Assembly (NCBI GenBank): GCA_015180985.1
Contig: CP054185.1
Location: 620,001 to 684,000 of the forward strand
Direction of reading: 5' to 3'
Length of the DNA stretch: 64,000 nt
Source: Flammeovirgaceae bacterium
GTDB taxonomy: Bacteria > Bacteroidota > Bacteroidia > Cytophagales > Cyclobacteriaceae
Position numbers and translations under genes: made by a program. This document shows, piece by piece, positions 41,233-50,271 of this stretch. Each line of letters opens with the position of its first letter. The first letter of the stretch is position 1. Below the pieces are notes generated by a model. It saw only the letters and a list, made by a program, of their open reading frames with translations, did not search any database and was not told the DNA's origin.

Positions 41233-42894
41233 ATGAGCGAAGAAAAGAGTTTGAACTTCCTGGAGGAAATTATTGAGAACGACCTGAAGTCCGGGAAGCA
41301 CCAAACTATTATTACGCGCTTTCCGCCTGAGCCAAACGGCTACCTTCACGTGGGCCACGCCAAAAGCATTTGTCTCAATTTCGGGCTGGCAAAAAAATAT
41401 GGCGGCTACACCAACCTGCGCTTTGATGATACCAACCCCGTTACCGAAGATGTGGAGTACGTGGAAAGCATTAAAGATGACATCAAATGGCTGGGTTTTG
41501 AATGGGCCAACGAATTGTACGCGTCAGACTATTTTGAGCAACTCTATGAATTTGCCGTTACGCTGATTAAGAAAGGCCTGGCGTATGTGGATGACAGCAC
41601 CAGCGTAGAAATAGCCCAACAGAAGGGCACGCCCACGCAGCCCGGCACCAACAGTCCGTACCGTAACCGCAGGGTGGAAGAAAATCTGCAACTCTTTGCC
41701 GATATGCGGGCCGGAAAATACCGCGATGGCGAGAAAGTGCTGCGCGCCAAAATTGACATGACCCACCCCAATATGCACATGCGCGACCCGGTTATCTACC
41801 GGATTAAACACGCCCATCACCACCGCACAGGCGATGCCTGGTGCATTTACCCCATGTACGATTTTGCCCACGGCCAAAGCGACTCGATTGAAAAAGTAAC
41901 GCACAGCATCTGCACGTTGGAGTTTGTACCTCACCGTGCACTATACGACTGGCTGATTGAGAAACTGGAAATATACCCTTCCCGGCAATACGAGTTTGCA
42001 CGACTTAACATGACTTATACCGTGATGAGCAAGCGCAAACTGCTGCAACTGGTAAACGAAAAGCATGTTACCGGATGGGATGATCCCCGCATGCCCACCC
42101 TCAGCGGCATGAGGCGCAGGGGGTACACACCAGAAAGCATCCGCGATTTTTGCGACCGCATTGGAGTGGCCAAACGAGATAACCTGATTGATGTGGGCCT
42201 GCTTGAATTTTGTGTGCGCGAACACCTCAATAAAGTTGCCCTTCGCAGAATGGTTGTGTTCGATCCGGTAAAAGTCATACTCACCAACTATCCGGCCGGT
42301 CAAACCGAACAGGTGGCCAGCGAAAACAACCCGGAAGATCCTGCCGCAGGCGAGCGCCTCATTCCGTTTAGCGGAGAATTGTTTATTGAGCGTGAGGATT
42401 TTATGGAAAACCCGCCAAAAAAATATTTCCGCCTCGCCCCCGGGCAACTGGTACGCCTCAAGAGCGCTTACATCATCCGTTGCGATGAAGTGGCTAAAGA
42501 TGCCAAAGGCAACATCACCGAACTGCGCTGCACGTACATACCGGAAAGCCGCAGCGGATCCGACACTTCCGGCATCAATGTTAAGGGAACCTTGCACTGG
42601 GTAAGCGCCCAACATGCCGTGCCGGTGGAAGTGCGGCTGTACGACCGCCTCTTTAAAGTTGAAGATCTTTCAGCGGCAGAAGGTGATTTTAAAGATTACA
42701 TCAACCCCGATTCGCTGCAGGTTGTTCCAAACGCCTTGGCCGAGCCGGCTATAGCCGAAGTCAATCCACAAGAACACTACCAGTTTATGCGAAAAGGTTA
42801 CTTCATTGCCGATGCTGATTCAAAACCCGGCAAGCCGGTGTTTAACCGAACAGTAACGCTGAAGGATATGTGGGCGAGGAGTAGCAAGACATAA
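41233..42894 (+). CDS. glnS: Glutamine-tRNA ligase
   Basis: A 553-residue class-I synthetase. The HIGH region reads PPEPNGYLHVGHAKS and the KMSKS equivalent is VMSKRKL. The C-terminal anticodon-binding beta-barrels are complete. The length matches E. coli GlnRS. The stop codon lies within an inverted-repeat cluster before the convergent ridA gene. Confidence 0.97.
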   Translation: MSEEKSLNFLEEIIENDLKSGKHQTIITRFPPEPNGYLHVGHAKSICLNFGLAKKYGGYTNLRFDDTNPVTEDVEYVESIKDDIKWLGFEWANELYASDYFEQLYEFAVTLIKKGLAYVDDSTSVEIAQQKGTPTQPGTNSPYRNRRVEENLQLFADMRAGKYRDGEKVLRAKIDMTHPNMHMRDPVIYRIKHAHHHRTGDAWCIYPMYDFAHGQSDSIEKVTHSICTLEFVPHRALYDWLIEKLEIYPSRQYEFARLNMTYTVMSKRKLLQLVNEKHVTGWDDPRMPTLSGMRRRGYTPESIRDFCDRIGVAKRDNLIDVGLLEFCVREHLNKVALRRMVVFDPVKVILTNYPAGQTEQVASENNPEDPAAGERLIPFSGELFIEREDFMENPPKKYFRLAPGQLVRLKSAYIIRCDEVAKDAKGNITELRCTYIPESRSGSDTSGINVKGTLHWVSAQHAVPVEVRLYDRLFKVEDLSAAEGDFKDYINPDSLQVVPNALAEPAIAEVNPQEHYQFMRKGYFIADADSKPGKPVFNRTVTLKDMWARSSKT

Positions 42895-42962
42895 GACATC
42901 AGACATAAGATATCAATCATCGCACTGACATCTTACTACTTACGTCTTGCTACTGATGTCTT
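42881..42962. repeat. Cluster of inverted AAGACAT-type words between glnS and ridA
   Basis: GTAGCAAGAC (42881-42890) pairs with GTCTTGCTAC (42944-42953), and AAGACATCAG (42893-42902) with CTGATGTCTT (42953-42962). TAAGATATC and GACATCTTA add a near-match. Because the pairs are not nested, the two stems compete or form a pseudoknot-like arrangement. Both converging stop codons lie inside. It may act as a bidirectional terminator or be an interspersed repeat. Confidence 0.55.
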
Positions 42963-43341
42963 ACTTCACCGCGATACACGAAATCTCCACATTCACATCT
43001 TTCGGCAGGCGGCTCACTTCTACTGTTTCGCGGGCGGGCGGGTTGGTAGGAAAGTTCTTTCCGTAAACTTCATTAACAACCGGAAAGTTGTTCATGTCTT
43101 TTAAGAAAATAGTGCTCTTCACCACGTTGGAAAAATCCATGCCGGCAGCTTTCAGTATCTCACCCAGGTTTTTCATAACCTGAGCCGTTTCCTCGCTGAT
43201 GTTGCCGGTTACCAGGTTACCCGAAGGTTTTTGAATGGCAATTTGCCCACTGATAAACAGCATATTGCCGACCTGGATGGCCTGGCTGTACGGGCCGATG
43301 GGCTCGGGCGCGTTGGGTGAATAAACAACCGATTTTGACAT
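42961..43341 (-). CDS. ridA: RidA family enamine/imine deaminase
   Basis: A 126-residue protein. I chose the ATG at 43341; a much longer upstream extension would antisense the next gene and has no family match. Landmarks are APEPIGPYSQAIQVGN, FISGQIAI, and NPPARETVEVSRLPKD with the conserved catalytic Arg. RidA hydrolyses reactive enamines made by PLP enzymes. It is divergent from the next gene. Confidence 0.95.
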   Translation of the reverse strand: MSKSVVYSPNAPEPIGPYSQAIQVGNMLFISGQIAIQKPSGNLVTGNISEETAQVMKNLGEILKAAGMDFSNVVKSTIFLKDMNNFPVVNEVYGKNFPTNPPARETVEVSRLPKDVNVEISCIAVK

Positions 43342-43401
43342 ACCTATTTGTTTAACAATTATCTTTCGAATGGTTTCAAAATTAGAAACAAAATCCGGTT
43401 T

Positions 43402-44064
43402 ATGAATATCCTTGTGGTTGGCAATACCGAAAACCTTGATGAATGCAAGGCCAAGTGGGGAGAACACAAGTACACGCTGGAAGGCGACCACCGCGAAGCC
43501 GAACGCTTTGTAGCGGGCAGCGACCTGGTGTTTGATTTCATCATTGATGAAGAACCTTTTCAAATCGAAATCTACCAGGAAAAGCCAACAACTCGTGCAT
43601 TTCTGAATACTGCCAAAATTTCGCTGGCCGAACTTTCTAACCTGGCCGACCACAAAATAAAGGCCCACGTATTCGGGTTTAACGGCCTGCCCACCTTTGT
43701 TAACCGCGAAGTGCTGGAAGTATGCCTGCTTAACCCGGCACACGAAACCGAACTGAATGCAATTTGTAAAAAGTTAAACACCAACTACCTGGTGGTTGAC
43801 GACCGCGTGGGCATGGTTACACCCCGCATCATCTGCATGATCATCAACGAGGCCTACTACACCGTACAGGAAGGAACAGCCACCCGCGAAGATATTGACA
43901 AGGCGATGAAACTGGGTACCAACTATCCGTACGGCCCGTTTGAATGGTGCCAGCGTATTGGCATTAAACACGTTTACGAACTGCTCGAGGCTGTATATGA
44001 GGATACTCACGATGAGCGTTACAAGATTTGCCCGCTGTTGAAGAAGGAGTACCTGATGGCGTGA
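43402..44064 (+). CDS. 3-hydroxyacyl-CoA-dehydrogenase-like protein with degenerate N-terminal domain
   Basis: A 220-residue protein. I chose the ATG at 43402 for a family-like start (MNILVVGNTENLDEC). The C-terminal ~95 residues match the 3HCDH C-terminal domain (GMVTPRIICMIINEAYYTV, then GTNYPYGPFEW). The N-terminal part is shorter than a normal Rossmann domain and lacks the G-x-G-x-x-G motif, so NAD binding is doubtful. A catalytic role in beta-oxidation is therefore uncertain. Confidence 0.82.
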   Translation: MNILVVGNTENLDECKAKWGEHKYTLEGDHREAERFVAGSDLVFDFIIDEEPFQIEIYQEKPTTRAFLNTAKISLAELSNLADHKIKAHVFGFNGLPTFVNREVLEVCLLNPAHETELNAICKKLNTNYLVVDDRVGMVTPRIICMIINEAYYTVQEGTATREDIDKAMKLGTNYPYGPFEWCQRIGIKHVYELLEAVYEDTHDERYKICPLLKKEYLMA

Positions 44065-44108
44065 GTCAATAAACCTATTACCTTCAATCCTGCATCGACA
44101 TAATACCT

Positions 44109-44432
44109 TTATAGTTTGAAAATATCGGCTATTACATCCATAATCTCATCAATTTCACTTTGCTTCAAGCGCCCTAAAGGCTGTTTACTCAACCTGCTTT
44201 CGTCAACAGCCCGCAGTTGATCCAGACAAACTTCGCCAGTTTTGTTCTGAAAACGCACCTCCACTCTTGAGGGGTACCCGCGAATAGTCGATGTCATCGG
44301 AGCAATAATTACTGTACCCAACACAGCATTCATTTCATCCGGAGAAAGTACAACGCATGGCCTGCTCTTTTGTATTTCAAACCCGACAGTTGGGTCAAGA
44401 TTAACCAGGTAAACACTATACGCTCTTACCAT
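44109..44432 (-). CDS. mazF: MazF/PemK-family toxin
   Basis: A 107-residue endoribonuclease-type toxin. I chose the ATG at 44432, which overlaps the antitoxin stop by 7 bases; a GTG two codons upstream is also possible. Landmarks are SVYLVNLDPTVGFEIQKSRP, VIIAPMTSTIRGYPSRV, and GEVCLDQLRAVD. MazF toxins cut mRNA at short sequences and are bound by MazE. The coupling to mazE is typical. Confidence 0.92.
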   Translation of the reverse strand: MVRAYSVYLVNLDPTVGFEIQKSRPCVVLSPDEMNAVLGTVIIAPMTSTIRGYPSRVEVRFQNKTGEVCLDQLRAVDESRLSKQPLGRLKQSEIDEIMDVIADIFKL

Positions 44433-44668
44433 TCCCACTCCTTAGCATCAAAGGTATTAGCAACAAAGTCTGCCTTTTCTCTCTTTACACGTTTAAAATC
44501 AGACCACGCCTTTTTTTGCTTTTTATCTCCCGGAGTAATGATTATCACATTATTTTTTACAGTTATTTTAACCGTGTCAACAATGCCGCCCTCATCAAGA
44601 ATGGCCTTGGGGAACAAGATACCTCTGGAGTTCCCGATTTTCCTTACTTTGGTTATTGTACTACCCAT
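44426..44668 (-). CDS. mazE: MazE/AbrB-type antitoxin
   Basis: An 80-residue antitoxin. I chose the ATG at 44668, directly downstream of a promoter and operator. The N-terminal AbrB-type swapped-hairpin domain reads KVRKIGNSRGILFPKAIL; the C-terminal acidic/aromatic tail (FDAKEWEW) should block MazF. It represses its own operon by binding palindromic sites. Confidence 0.9.
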   Translation of the reverse strand: MGSTITKVRKIGNSRGILFPKAILDEGGIVDTVKITVKNNVIIITPGDKKQKKAWSDFKRVKREKADFVANTFDAKEWEW

Positions 44669-44677
44669 ATCTTTCCT

Positions 44678-44716
44678 GTTATAACGTGAAGTTATAACAT
44701 TAAGTTTACTTTGCAA
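44678..44716 (-). promoter_or_regulatory. mazEF promoter and paired palindromic operator
   Basis: On the minus strand TTG (44716-44714), 19 bases, then TAACTTCA (44694-44687) resembles a Bacteroidota promoter. The self-complementary octamer GTTATAAC occurs twice (44678-44685 and 44691-44698), 5 bases apart and overlapping the -7 region. This arrangement, 10 bases before the mazE ATG, fits an autorepression operator. Confidence 0.6.
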
Positions 44717-44822
44717 AAAGAGGGTGTTTAATAGGACTTGCTGACTTTCGGCTGGGTCTTGTGAAAGACACTTCAAACTGTCGGAAAACTGAGCAGAAAG
44801 AAGAAGGAGTTATCTGGCATAA

Positions 44823-46658
44823 TTATTCCACTGTCACACTTTTAGCCAGGTTCCTCGGCTGGTCAACATTGCAGCCGCGCATTACAGCAATGTGATACGA
44901 CAATAGCTGCAGCGGAATAACCGAAACAATGGGCATTAAGGCTTCGTGAACAGCCGGCACCTCAATCACAAATTCCGACATGCCCGGGATGAGTTCATCC
45001 CCTTCAGTTACTACAGAAATCACCCGGCCCTTACGCGCCTTTACTTCCTGCACATTCGAAACTATTTTTTCATACGAACTGTCGCGCGTAGCGATAAACA
45101 CTACGGGCATCTCCTCGTCAATCAGCGCAATGGGGCCGTGTTTCATTTCGGCTGCGGGGTACCCTTCGGCATGGATGTAGGAAATTTCTTTCAGCTTCAA
45201 TGCGCCCTCCAGCGCCACCGGAAAGTTGCAGCCGCGACCCAGGTATAAAAAATTGGTAGCGTCTTTAAAGGTGTAGGCCAACTCTTTGATTTTATCGTTT
45301 TGCTTCAGCACCTCTTCCACTTTGGCCGGCAGGTTTTCAAGTTCTACCAGCATCTCGTGAAACTTGCGTTCGGTAATGGTGCCTTTCTTTTGAGCCACGA
45401 TCAGACAAATCATGCTCAGCACCGTTAACTGAGCCGTAAAGGCTTTGGTGCTGGCCACCCCGATTTCAGGACCGGCATGCGTGTATGAGCCCGCATGCGA
45501 TGCACGCGCGATGGACGAGCCCACCACATTACATACACCAATAATTATTGCGCCTTTCGCCTTGGCCAGTTCAATGGCGGCCAGCGTATCGGCTGTTTCG
45601 CCCGATTGGGATATGGCTATCACCACATCGCCTTCGCGGATGATCGGGTTGCGGTAACGAAACTCAGAAGCATACTCCACTTCTACCGGAATCCGGCAGA
45701 ATTCTTCAATCATGTATTCGGCCACAAGGCCGGCATGCCACGATGTGCCGCAGGCCACAATGATGATGCGATCGGCATGAACCATTTTATTCACATACTC
45801 ACGAATGCCGCCCAGCACCAGCCGGCCGGAAGATACATCCAGCCTTCCACGAAGGCAGTCTTTTATTGAACGGGGCTGTTCAAAAATTTCCTTCAGCATG
45901 AAATGCTCAAAGCCGCCTTTTTCAATGGCCTCGAGTTCCATTTCCAGTCGTTGGATGTACGGTGTGGTGGGGGCATCATCAATGGTCTTAATCCGCAGTT
46001 CACCACCGTCAATCACAGCTATTTCCTGGTCGTTCAGGTACACTACATCTTTGGTGTATTCAATAATCGGAGTAGCATCCGAAGCCATAAAAAATTCGTC
46101 TTTGCCAATACCAATCACCAGCGGACTACCCTTACGGGCCGCAATCAGCAACTCTGGATTCTCGGCCGACATCACCACGATAGCATACGCCCCGATTACC
46201 TGTGTAAGCGCAACGCGCACAGCCTCATCCAGTGAATAGTTATTGCTTTGCTGAATGTCTTCAATAAAATGAATGAGCACCTCCGTATCGGTTTCACTCA
46301 CAAACCGGTGGCCTTTGTTGATCAGTTCCTGTTTCAGCGCGCTGTAATTTTCGATGATGCCGTTATGAATGATGGCGAGTTTTTTTGATGCCGAGTAATG
46401 CGGATGGGCATTGGTATCGTTTGGTTCGCCATGGGTGGCCCACCGGGTGTGGCCTATGCCGATGTGGCTGGTGAGCGGCTGGCCGTTAATGTACTCTTCA
46501 AGTTCACTTACTTTGCCTTTCTTCTTGTAAACATTCAGGCCATTGTTTAACAAGGCGATACCGGCACTGTCGTAGCCACGGTATTCCAACCGCTTCAACC
46601 CTTTAATGATCACTTGCTGGGCATCGCGGTGCCCGATATAGGCAACAATTCCGCACAT
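44823..46658 (-). CDS. glmS: Glutamine-fructose-6-phosphate aminotransferase
   Basis: A 611-residue enzyme that makes glucosamine-6-phosphate, the first committed step to peptidoglycan and LPS amino sugars. The N-terminal Cys2 nucleophile is in MCGIVAYIG. Two SIS domains follow (CGTSWHAG, SQSGETADT), and the C-terminus ends DQPRNLAKSVTVE as in the family. It lies just upstream, in transcription order, of no other gene on its strand. No glmS ribozyme is expected or seen. Confidence 0.97.
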   Translation of the reverse strand: MCGIVAYIGHRDAQQVIIKGLKRLEYRGYDSAGIALLNNGLNVYKKKGKVSELEEYINGQPLTSHIGIGHTRWATHGEPNDTNAHPHYSASKKLAIIHNGIIENYSALKQELINKGHRFVSETDTEVLIHFIEDIQQSNNYSLDEAVRVALTQVIGAYAIVVMSAENPELLIAARKGSPLVIGIGKDEFFMASDATPIIEYTKDVVYLNDQEIAVIDGGELRIKTIDDAPTTPYIQRLEMELEAIEKGGFEHFMLKEIFEQPRSIKDCLRGRLDVSSGRLVLGGIREYVNKMVHADRIIIVACGTSWHAGLVAEYMIEEFCRIPVEVEYASEFRYRNPIIREGDVVIAISQSGETADTLAAIELAKAKGAIIIGVCNVVGSSIARASHAGSYTHAGPEIGVASTKAFTAQLTVLSMICLIVAQKKGTITERKFHEMLVELENLPAKVEEVLKQNDKIKELAYTFKDATNFLYLGRGCNFPVALEGALKLKEISYIHAEGYPAAEMKHGPIALIDEEMPVVFIATRDSSYEKIVSNVQEVKARKGRVISVVTEGDELIPGMSEFVIEVPAVHEALMPIVSVIPLQLLSYHIAVMRGCNVDQPRNLAKSVTVE

Positions 46659-46660
46659 AG

Positions 46661-48127
46661 TTAATCGGCTTTAGGCAAGGTGTAATACACCCGCAGTTTA
46701 ATTTTATCCTTATGAAACAGCACCCTGTTCACAGTCTTCGCACCGTTTTTGGGGTAGAGAATAAAATACCGGAACCGCGGTTTATCAGTTTCCGGTATGG
46801 CAAGTTCCTGCGCGAAGAGGGTGAAAAAACCCCGGTACGAATTGGACGAGGCTGAATACCCAAGGTTAAAGTTGGTACTCGTTTCGGTAAAAATGGTAAG
46901 CACGCTGTCAGGATTTACAACAAAATTATCGGCTGTTAAGGTACGCGTACTATTATTATAAAGGTTCATAATCTTCAGGTCACGATCACGTGCCTGTGGA
47001 GTATTTTGCCGGTTAAACTTTTTAAGCCGGTTATCCGGGTCAAGCAACCTGACATACAACTCCCCGGGTGAACGAAATATTTCGGTTGACTCCACGTCAG
47101 TTATCACCAGTTCAGCCGAGTTAATGGCAATGTCAGGGATGGTATCCGATTCGAGGAAGCTAATGAACTCCGAGAAGTCAAGCTTGGTAAACAGCCCCAC
47201 ACCCGATTGTACGCAACGCAACCCGGTAACCGGATCAAAGTCAGTGAAGTACTGACTAACCTCCACTTCTGATCCTGTTCGATCGGATTTGATTTCATTA
47301 AAACTGGTGATTGCGTTACCCGCTATGGGAATATTAATGGTTTGGCTGTCTAGTGTCGGATTCTGATAGTGCACAATTATTCTCGACTCAAAATGTACCG
47401 GGTCAATACCTACAATTTTATCGCCCGATACAGCCTTAACGGCAAGTCCTTTAAATTCTTTAGTAAACGTGCTGAAATCGCGCCATTGAAGAGAGTCCTG
47501 AGGCGTTGTACCATTGGCATACCGCAAGGCCGCATTAAAAAGTTTTTGACTAAATGCCGAACTGAGCGGTATACGAATCAGCACGGTGTCTTTCTTGGCG
47601 GAGTCAAACTTATTTCTGAATTCCAGCGGATTAATGATCAACGAACCCGAACCCACCAGCGGGCCGGTGGGCACGGTAGTTTTATTGAAATAAAATGGAG
47701 CCGAGTTACGCGAAATCTGTTTAGCCAGTTCATACACTTCGAACTGAATCGGATTCATGGTAATGTTACCATATGTATAAAAATCCAACTTCAGTTGTAA
47801 CACTGCCGAATCCAACGTTGAGTTGGTAGCAATTTTAGCGGTAGTTGTCGGAAAATATTGGGTATAAAAACCTGCAGAAACGGATCCGAGTTTTTCATCC
47901 GTATAGCTACCGAGTAACAACCGGTTTATTTCGTTTGGCCAATAAAAATTACTGGAACGTACAGAATCCAGCCAGAGCACGCTGCTGTGTACCGGGAACT
48001 CAATAAAACGAACATCAAATTTTGATTTTGGATTACGAAACCCCAACAAACTGGCCTCATCTTCACAGGCCAGCAAGAACAGGGCAGCCAAAAGCAACTG
48101 CCCCGTTCGCTTAACCCACAAGTTCAT
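46661..48127 (-). CDS. DUF4270 lipoprotein
   Basis: A 488-residue secreted lipoprotein. I chose the ATG at 48127, giving a lipobox LLAALFLLACEDE. The body is beta-rich and matches the DUF4270 layout of Bacteroidota (LLLGSYTDEKLGSVSAGFYTQ, then Asp/Ser-rich strands). Function is unknown. Its start overlaps the end of the starch-synthase-like gene by 17 bases, and it is followed by glmS after 2 bases, so the three genes likely form one transcript. Confidence 0.88.
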   Translation of the reverse strand: MNLWVKRTGQLLLAALFLLACEDEASLLGFRNPKSKFDVRFIEFPVHSSVLWLDSVRSSNFYWPNEINRLLLGSYTDEKLGSVSAGFYTQYFPTTTAKIATNSTLDSAVLQLKLDFYTYGNITMNPIQFEVYELAKQISRNSAPFYFNKTTVPTGPLVGSGSLIINPLEFRNKFDSAKKDTVLIRIPLSSAFSQKLFNAALRYANGTTPQDSLQWRDFSTFTKEFKGLAVKAVSGDKIVGIDPVHFESRIIVHYQNPTLDSQTINIPIAGNAITSFNEIKSDRTGSEVEVSQYFTDFDPVTGLRCVQSGVGLFTKLDFSEFISFLESDTIPDIAINSAELVITDVESTEIFRSPGELYVRLLDPDNRLKKFNRQNTPQARDRDLKIMNLYNNSTRTLTADNFVVNPDSVLTIFTETSTNFNLGYSASSNSYRGFFTLFAQELAIPETDKPRFRYFILYPKNGAKTVNRVLFHKDKIKLRVYYTLPKAD

Positions 48128-48914
48128 TATACAGATTGAAGTATGATTCGGTGTAGTTTTCGGATTTATCAATGGTTTCAACCTTCTTCTCTTTCATTTT
48201 CGAGAAGAGGCCTTTTATTTTTTTGTTTTCACCGGCTACGATAACGGCATCGGAAAATTCCACGCCCATTTTAATAAAGCCCTCGTAGTCGGCTGTCTTC
48301 AAATTGCCCAGCATGTTGTCTTCAATGTCCATCATCTTCACCTTCGAAAGAATATCGCCTTTAAATTTGTAGGTGAAGTCGTTGTTGTAAATGGTAAACA
48401 CGGTTTTGGTGTTTTTAAACAACGGATCGTTTTTGTATGTGGTTTTAAGGTACAACGGGATGAAGCTTGTGATCCAATCGTTGCAGTGAACAACATCGGG
48501 CGCCCAGCCCAGTTTGCGCACCGTTTCTATTGCCCCTTTGCAAAAGAAGATGGCGCGCTCATCATTGTCTTCATAAAAACGGTTTTCTTTGTCGTGGAAA
48601 ACTGACTTGCGGTGAAAGTAATCTTCGTTATCGATAAAATACACCTGCAGCTTAGCGTTAGGAATTGACGCTACTTTAATGGTCAGCGGTTTCTCTTCAT
48701 CGCCTACGGCTATGTTAATCCCCGATAACCTGACCACTTCATGCAACCGGTTTTTACGCTCGTTGATAATGCCGAAACGGGGCACCAGAATCCTAATCTC
48801 CATCCCCTTCTCCTGCATGTACTGCGGCAGCTTGCGAACAAAGTCGGCTACTTCCGAAGTCTGCAGAAAAGGATTAATCTCACTGGCTACATAAAGAATA
48901 CGAAGTTTTGACAT
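48111..48914 (-). CDS. Short starch/glycogen-synthase-like (GT5) protein
   Basis: A 267-residue protein. I chose the ATG at 48914, downstream of a consensus promoter. It matches only the N-terminal Rossmann half of GT5 synthases (LRILYVASEINPF, DVVHCNDWITSFIPLYL) and lacks the C-terminal nucleotide-sugar-binding half; the usual K-x-G-G-L loop reads TSEVADF. Short proteins of this type are common in Bacteroidota. Enzyme activity without the second domain is doubtful. A scaffold or acceptor-binding role is possible. Confidence 0.85.
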   Translation of the reverse strand: MSKLRILYVASEINPFLQTSEVADFVRKLPQYMQEKGMEIRILVPRFGIINERKNRLHEVVRLSGINIAVGDEEKPLTIKVASIPNAKLQVYFIDNEDYFHRKSVFHDKENRFYEDNDERAIFFCKGAIETVRKLGWAPDVVHCNDWITSFIPLYLKTTYKNDPLFKNTKTVFTIYNNDFTYKFKGDILSKVKMMDIEDNMLGNLKTADYEGFIKMGVEFSDAVIVAGENKKIKGLFSKMKEKKVETIDKSENYTESYFNLYNELVG

Positions 48915-48950
48915 AGGGGTAATTTTAGTACCGAACGGAAAAATGAGCCA

Positions 48951-48981
48951 CAAAGGTACATAAAATACCCCCCTTATTCAA
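48951..48981 (-). promoter_or_regulatory. Bacteroidota-type promoter of the starch-synthase/DUF4270/glmS operon
   Basis: On the minus strand TTG (48981-48979), 20 bases, TACCTTTG (48958-48951): both elements match the Bacteroidota consensus. The start would fall near 48947, giving a leader of about 33 bases. Confidence 0.6.
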
Positions 48982-49166
48982 CCGTTCTGCCAATTTTGGC
49001 CCCTGGATGTGCCTGCTCCACTGACTGTTAACGCGCAGATAATCAGCTTATTTGATAGGATTACGTTGGTTTTTGGACTCTCCAGGCCCCATTTACAATC
49101 ATACAATGCCTGTGCTTCATTTAACCTCCAAATCCTATCTTTCAGGCTAAACATAGCCAGCCAACT

Positions 49167-50183
49167 GTGCCGTACCGAATTAAATCCCTCATTCAATACC
49201 TTTTACTACTTGCCGTAGCGGTGGCGCTGGTCTGGTATTCGCTCCGGGCGATAAGTCCGACAGCTGATCAGAGCAAATGGCAATACCTGGCTCACACCTG
49301 GAGCCGTGCTGATAAGGGCTGGCTTATGCTCATGGCTTTGCTTGCCATGATTAGCCATGTATTGCGTGCCGAGCGGTGGCGTATGCTTATTGAACCAACC
49401 GGTCATACAACGTCTTTATATAATAGTTTTCTGTCGCTGATGATTGGCTACCTGGTGAACCTGGTGGTACCCCGCGGAGGCGAAGTAACCCGCTGTTACA
49501 ACCTGTATAAACTTGATAGGTGTCCGTTCGACAAAACATTCGGCACTGTTGTGGCCGAGCGCGCCATTGACCTGCTTTGCTTTGCACTGATTCTGCTGGC
49601 CACTTTTGCCGTTGAATCGGATAAACTGCTTGGTTTTATTTACTCGCTGCCACTTGATCCTATTTCAGGAGCCAGCCACTGGCTTACCATCTTGATCATG
49701 CTGGGTGCGTTAGTGATTCTGATTGCATTTGGTTTTTGGATCATAGCCCGGAATGTAAAGTTTAAGGAAAAGATTTTACAATTCTGGCTTGGCTTTAAAA
49801 ACGGGCTTGGTACCGTTTTGCGATTAAAGAATCCTTACCTGTTTTATTTCTATTCTTTTATAATCTGGGTCTTATACTTTGCCATGAGTTACACGGTTAT
49901 CAAAGCTTTTGATGAAACCAGTCACCTGGGCTGGAGCGCCATCCTGTCGGTTTTTGCCATCGGCTCCATCGCCATGATTATTCCATTACCGGGCGGCACA
50001 GGTTCGTACCATACGCTGGTACCAGCGGGGCTTACCTTTCTATACCACATACCTAAAGCGGATGCTGTGGCCTTTACCTTTGTTTTCCATGCCTGGCAAA
50101 CGTTAATCATGGTGGTTGGCGGCTTTCTGGCCCTGCTCTCAACTTATTTGGTTTTACACTTCCGAAAAACCAATTCCGGTTAG
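49167..50183 (+). CDS. YbhN-like (lysylphosphatidylglycerol synthase TM-type) membrane protein
   Basis: A 338-residue membrane protein starting at GTG. It has about eight hydrophobic segments and the family motif NLVVPRGGEVTRCYNLYKL, followed by GTVVAERAIDLLCF. These resemble flippase-type domains of the UPF0104 group that move lipids or lipid-linked molecules. The substrate is unknown. The 213-base spacer before it has no recognisable gene. Confidence 0.88.
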   Translation: MPYRIKSLIQYLLLLAVAVALVWYSLRAISPTADQSKWQYLAHTWSRADKGWLMLMALLAMISHVLRAERWRMLIEPTGHTTSLYNSFLSLMIGYLVNLVVPRGGEVTRCYNLYKLDRCPFDKTFGTVVAERAIDLLCFALILLATFAVESDKLLGFIYSLPLDPISGASHWLTILIMLGALVILIAFGFWIIARNVKFKEKILQFWLGFKNGLGTVLRLKNPYLFYFYSFIIWVLYFAMSYTVIKAFDETSHLGWSAILSVFAIGSIAMIIPLPGGTGSYHTLVPAGLTFLYHIPKADAVAFTFVFHAWQTLIMVVGGFLALLSTYLVLHFRKTNSG

Positions 50184-50188
50184 AATAG

Positions 50189-50215
50189 TATATTTGACAC
50201 CTGCCGGAATGGCAG
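50189..50215 (+). promoter_or_regulatory. -7 element and leader hairpin of the zinc-peptidase gene
   Basis: TATATTTG (50189-50196) matches TAnnTTTG exactly. The leader then holds a hairpin, CTGCC-GGAAT-GGCAG (50201-50215), and about 56 further bases before the ATG at 50272. Confidence 0.4.
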
Positions 50216-50271
50216 AAACCTAAACTGGTGCAGATGTTGTTAAGAGATTAAATCAAAATAATTAGATAATT

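Noticed and set aside
41941-42615. A 224-codon open frame antisense to glnS
   Set aside because: glnS is certain on the plus strand; the antisense translation resembles no protein.
43342-43743. Upstream extension of ridA to about 260 residues
   Set aside because: The extension would be antisense to the next gene, and RidA proteins are about 126 residues long.
48982-49166. Possible panC/panD-type genes in the spacer before the YbhN-like gene
   Set aside because: I looked because these can lie here in relatives, but no frame resembles them.
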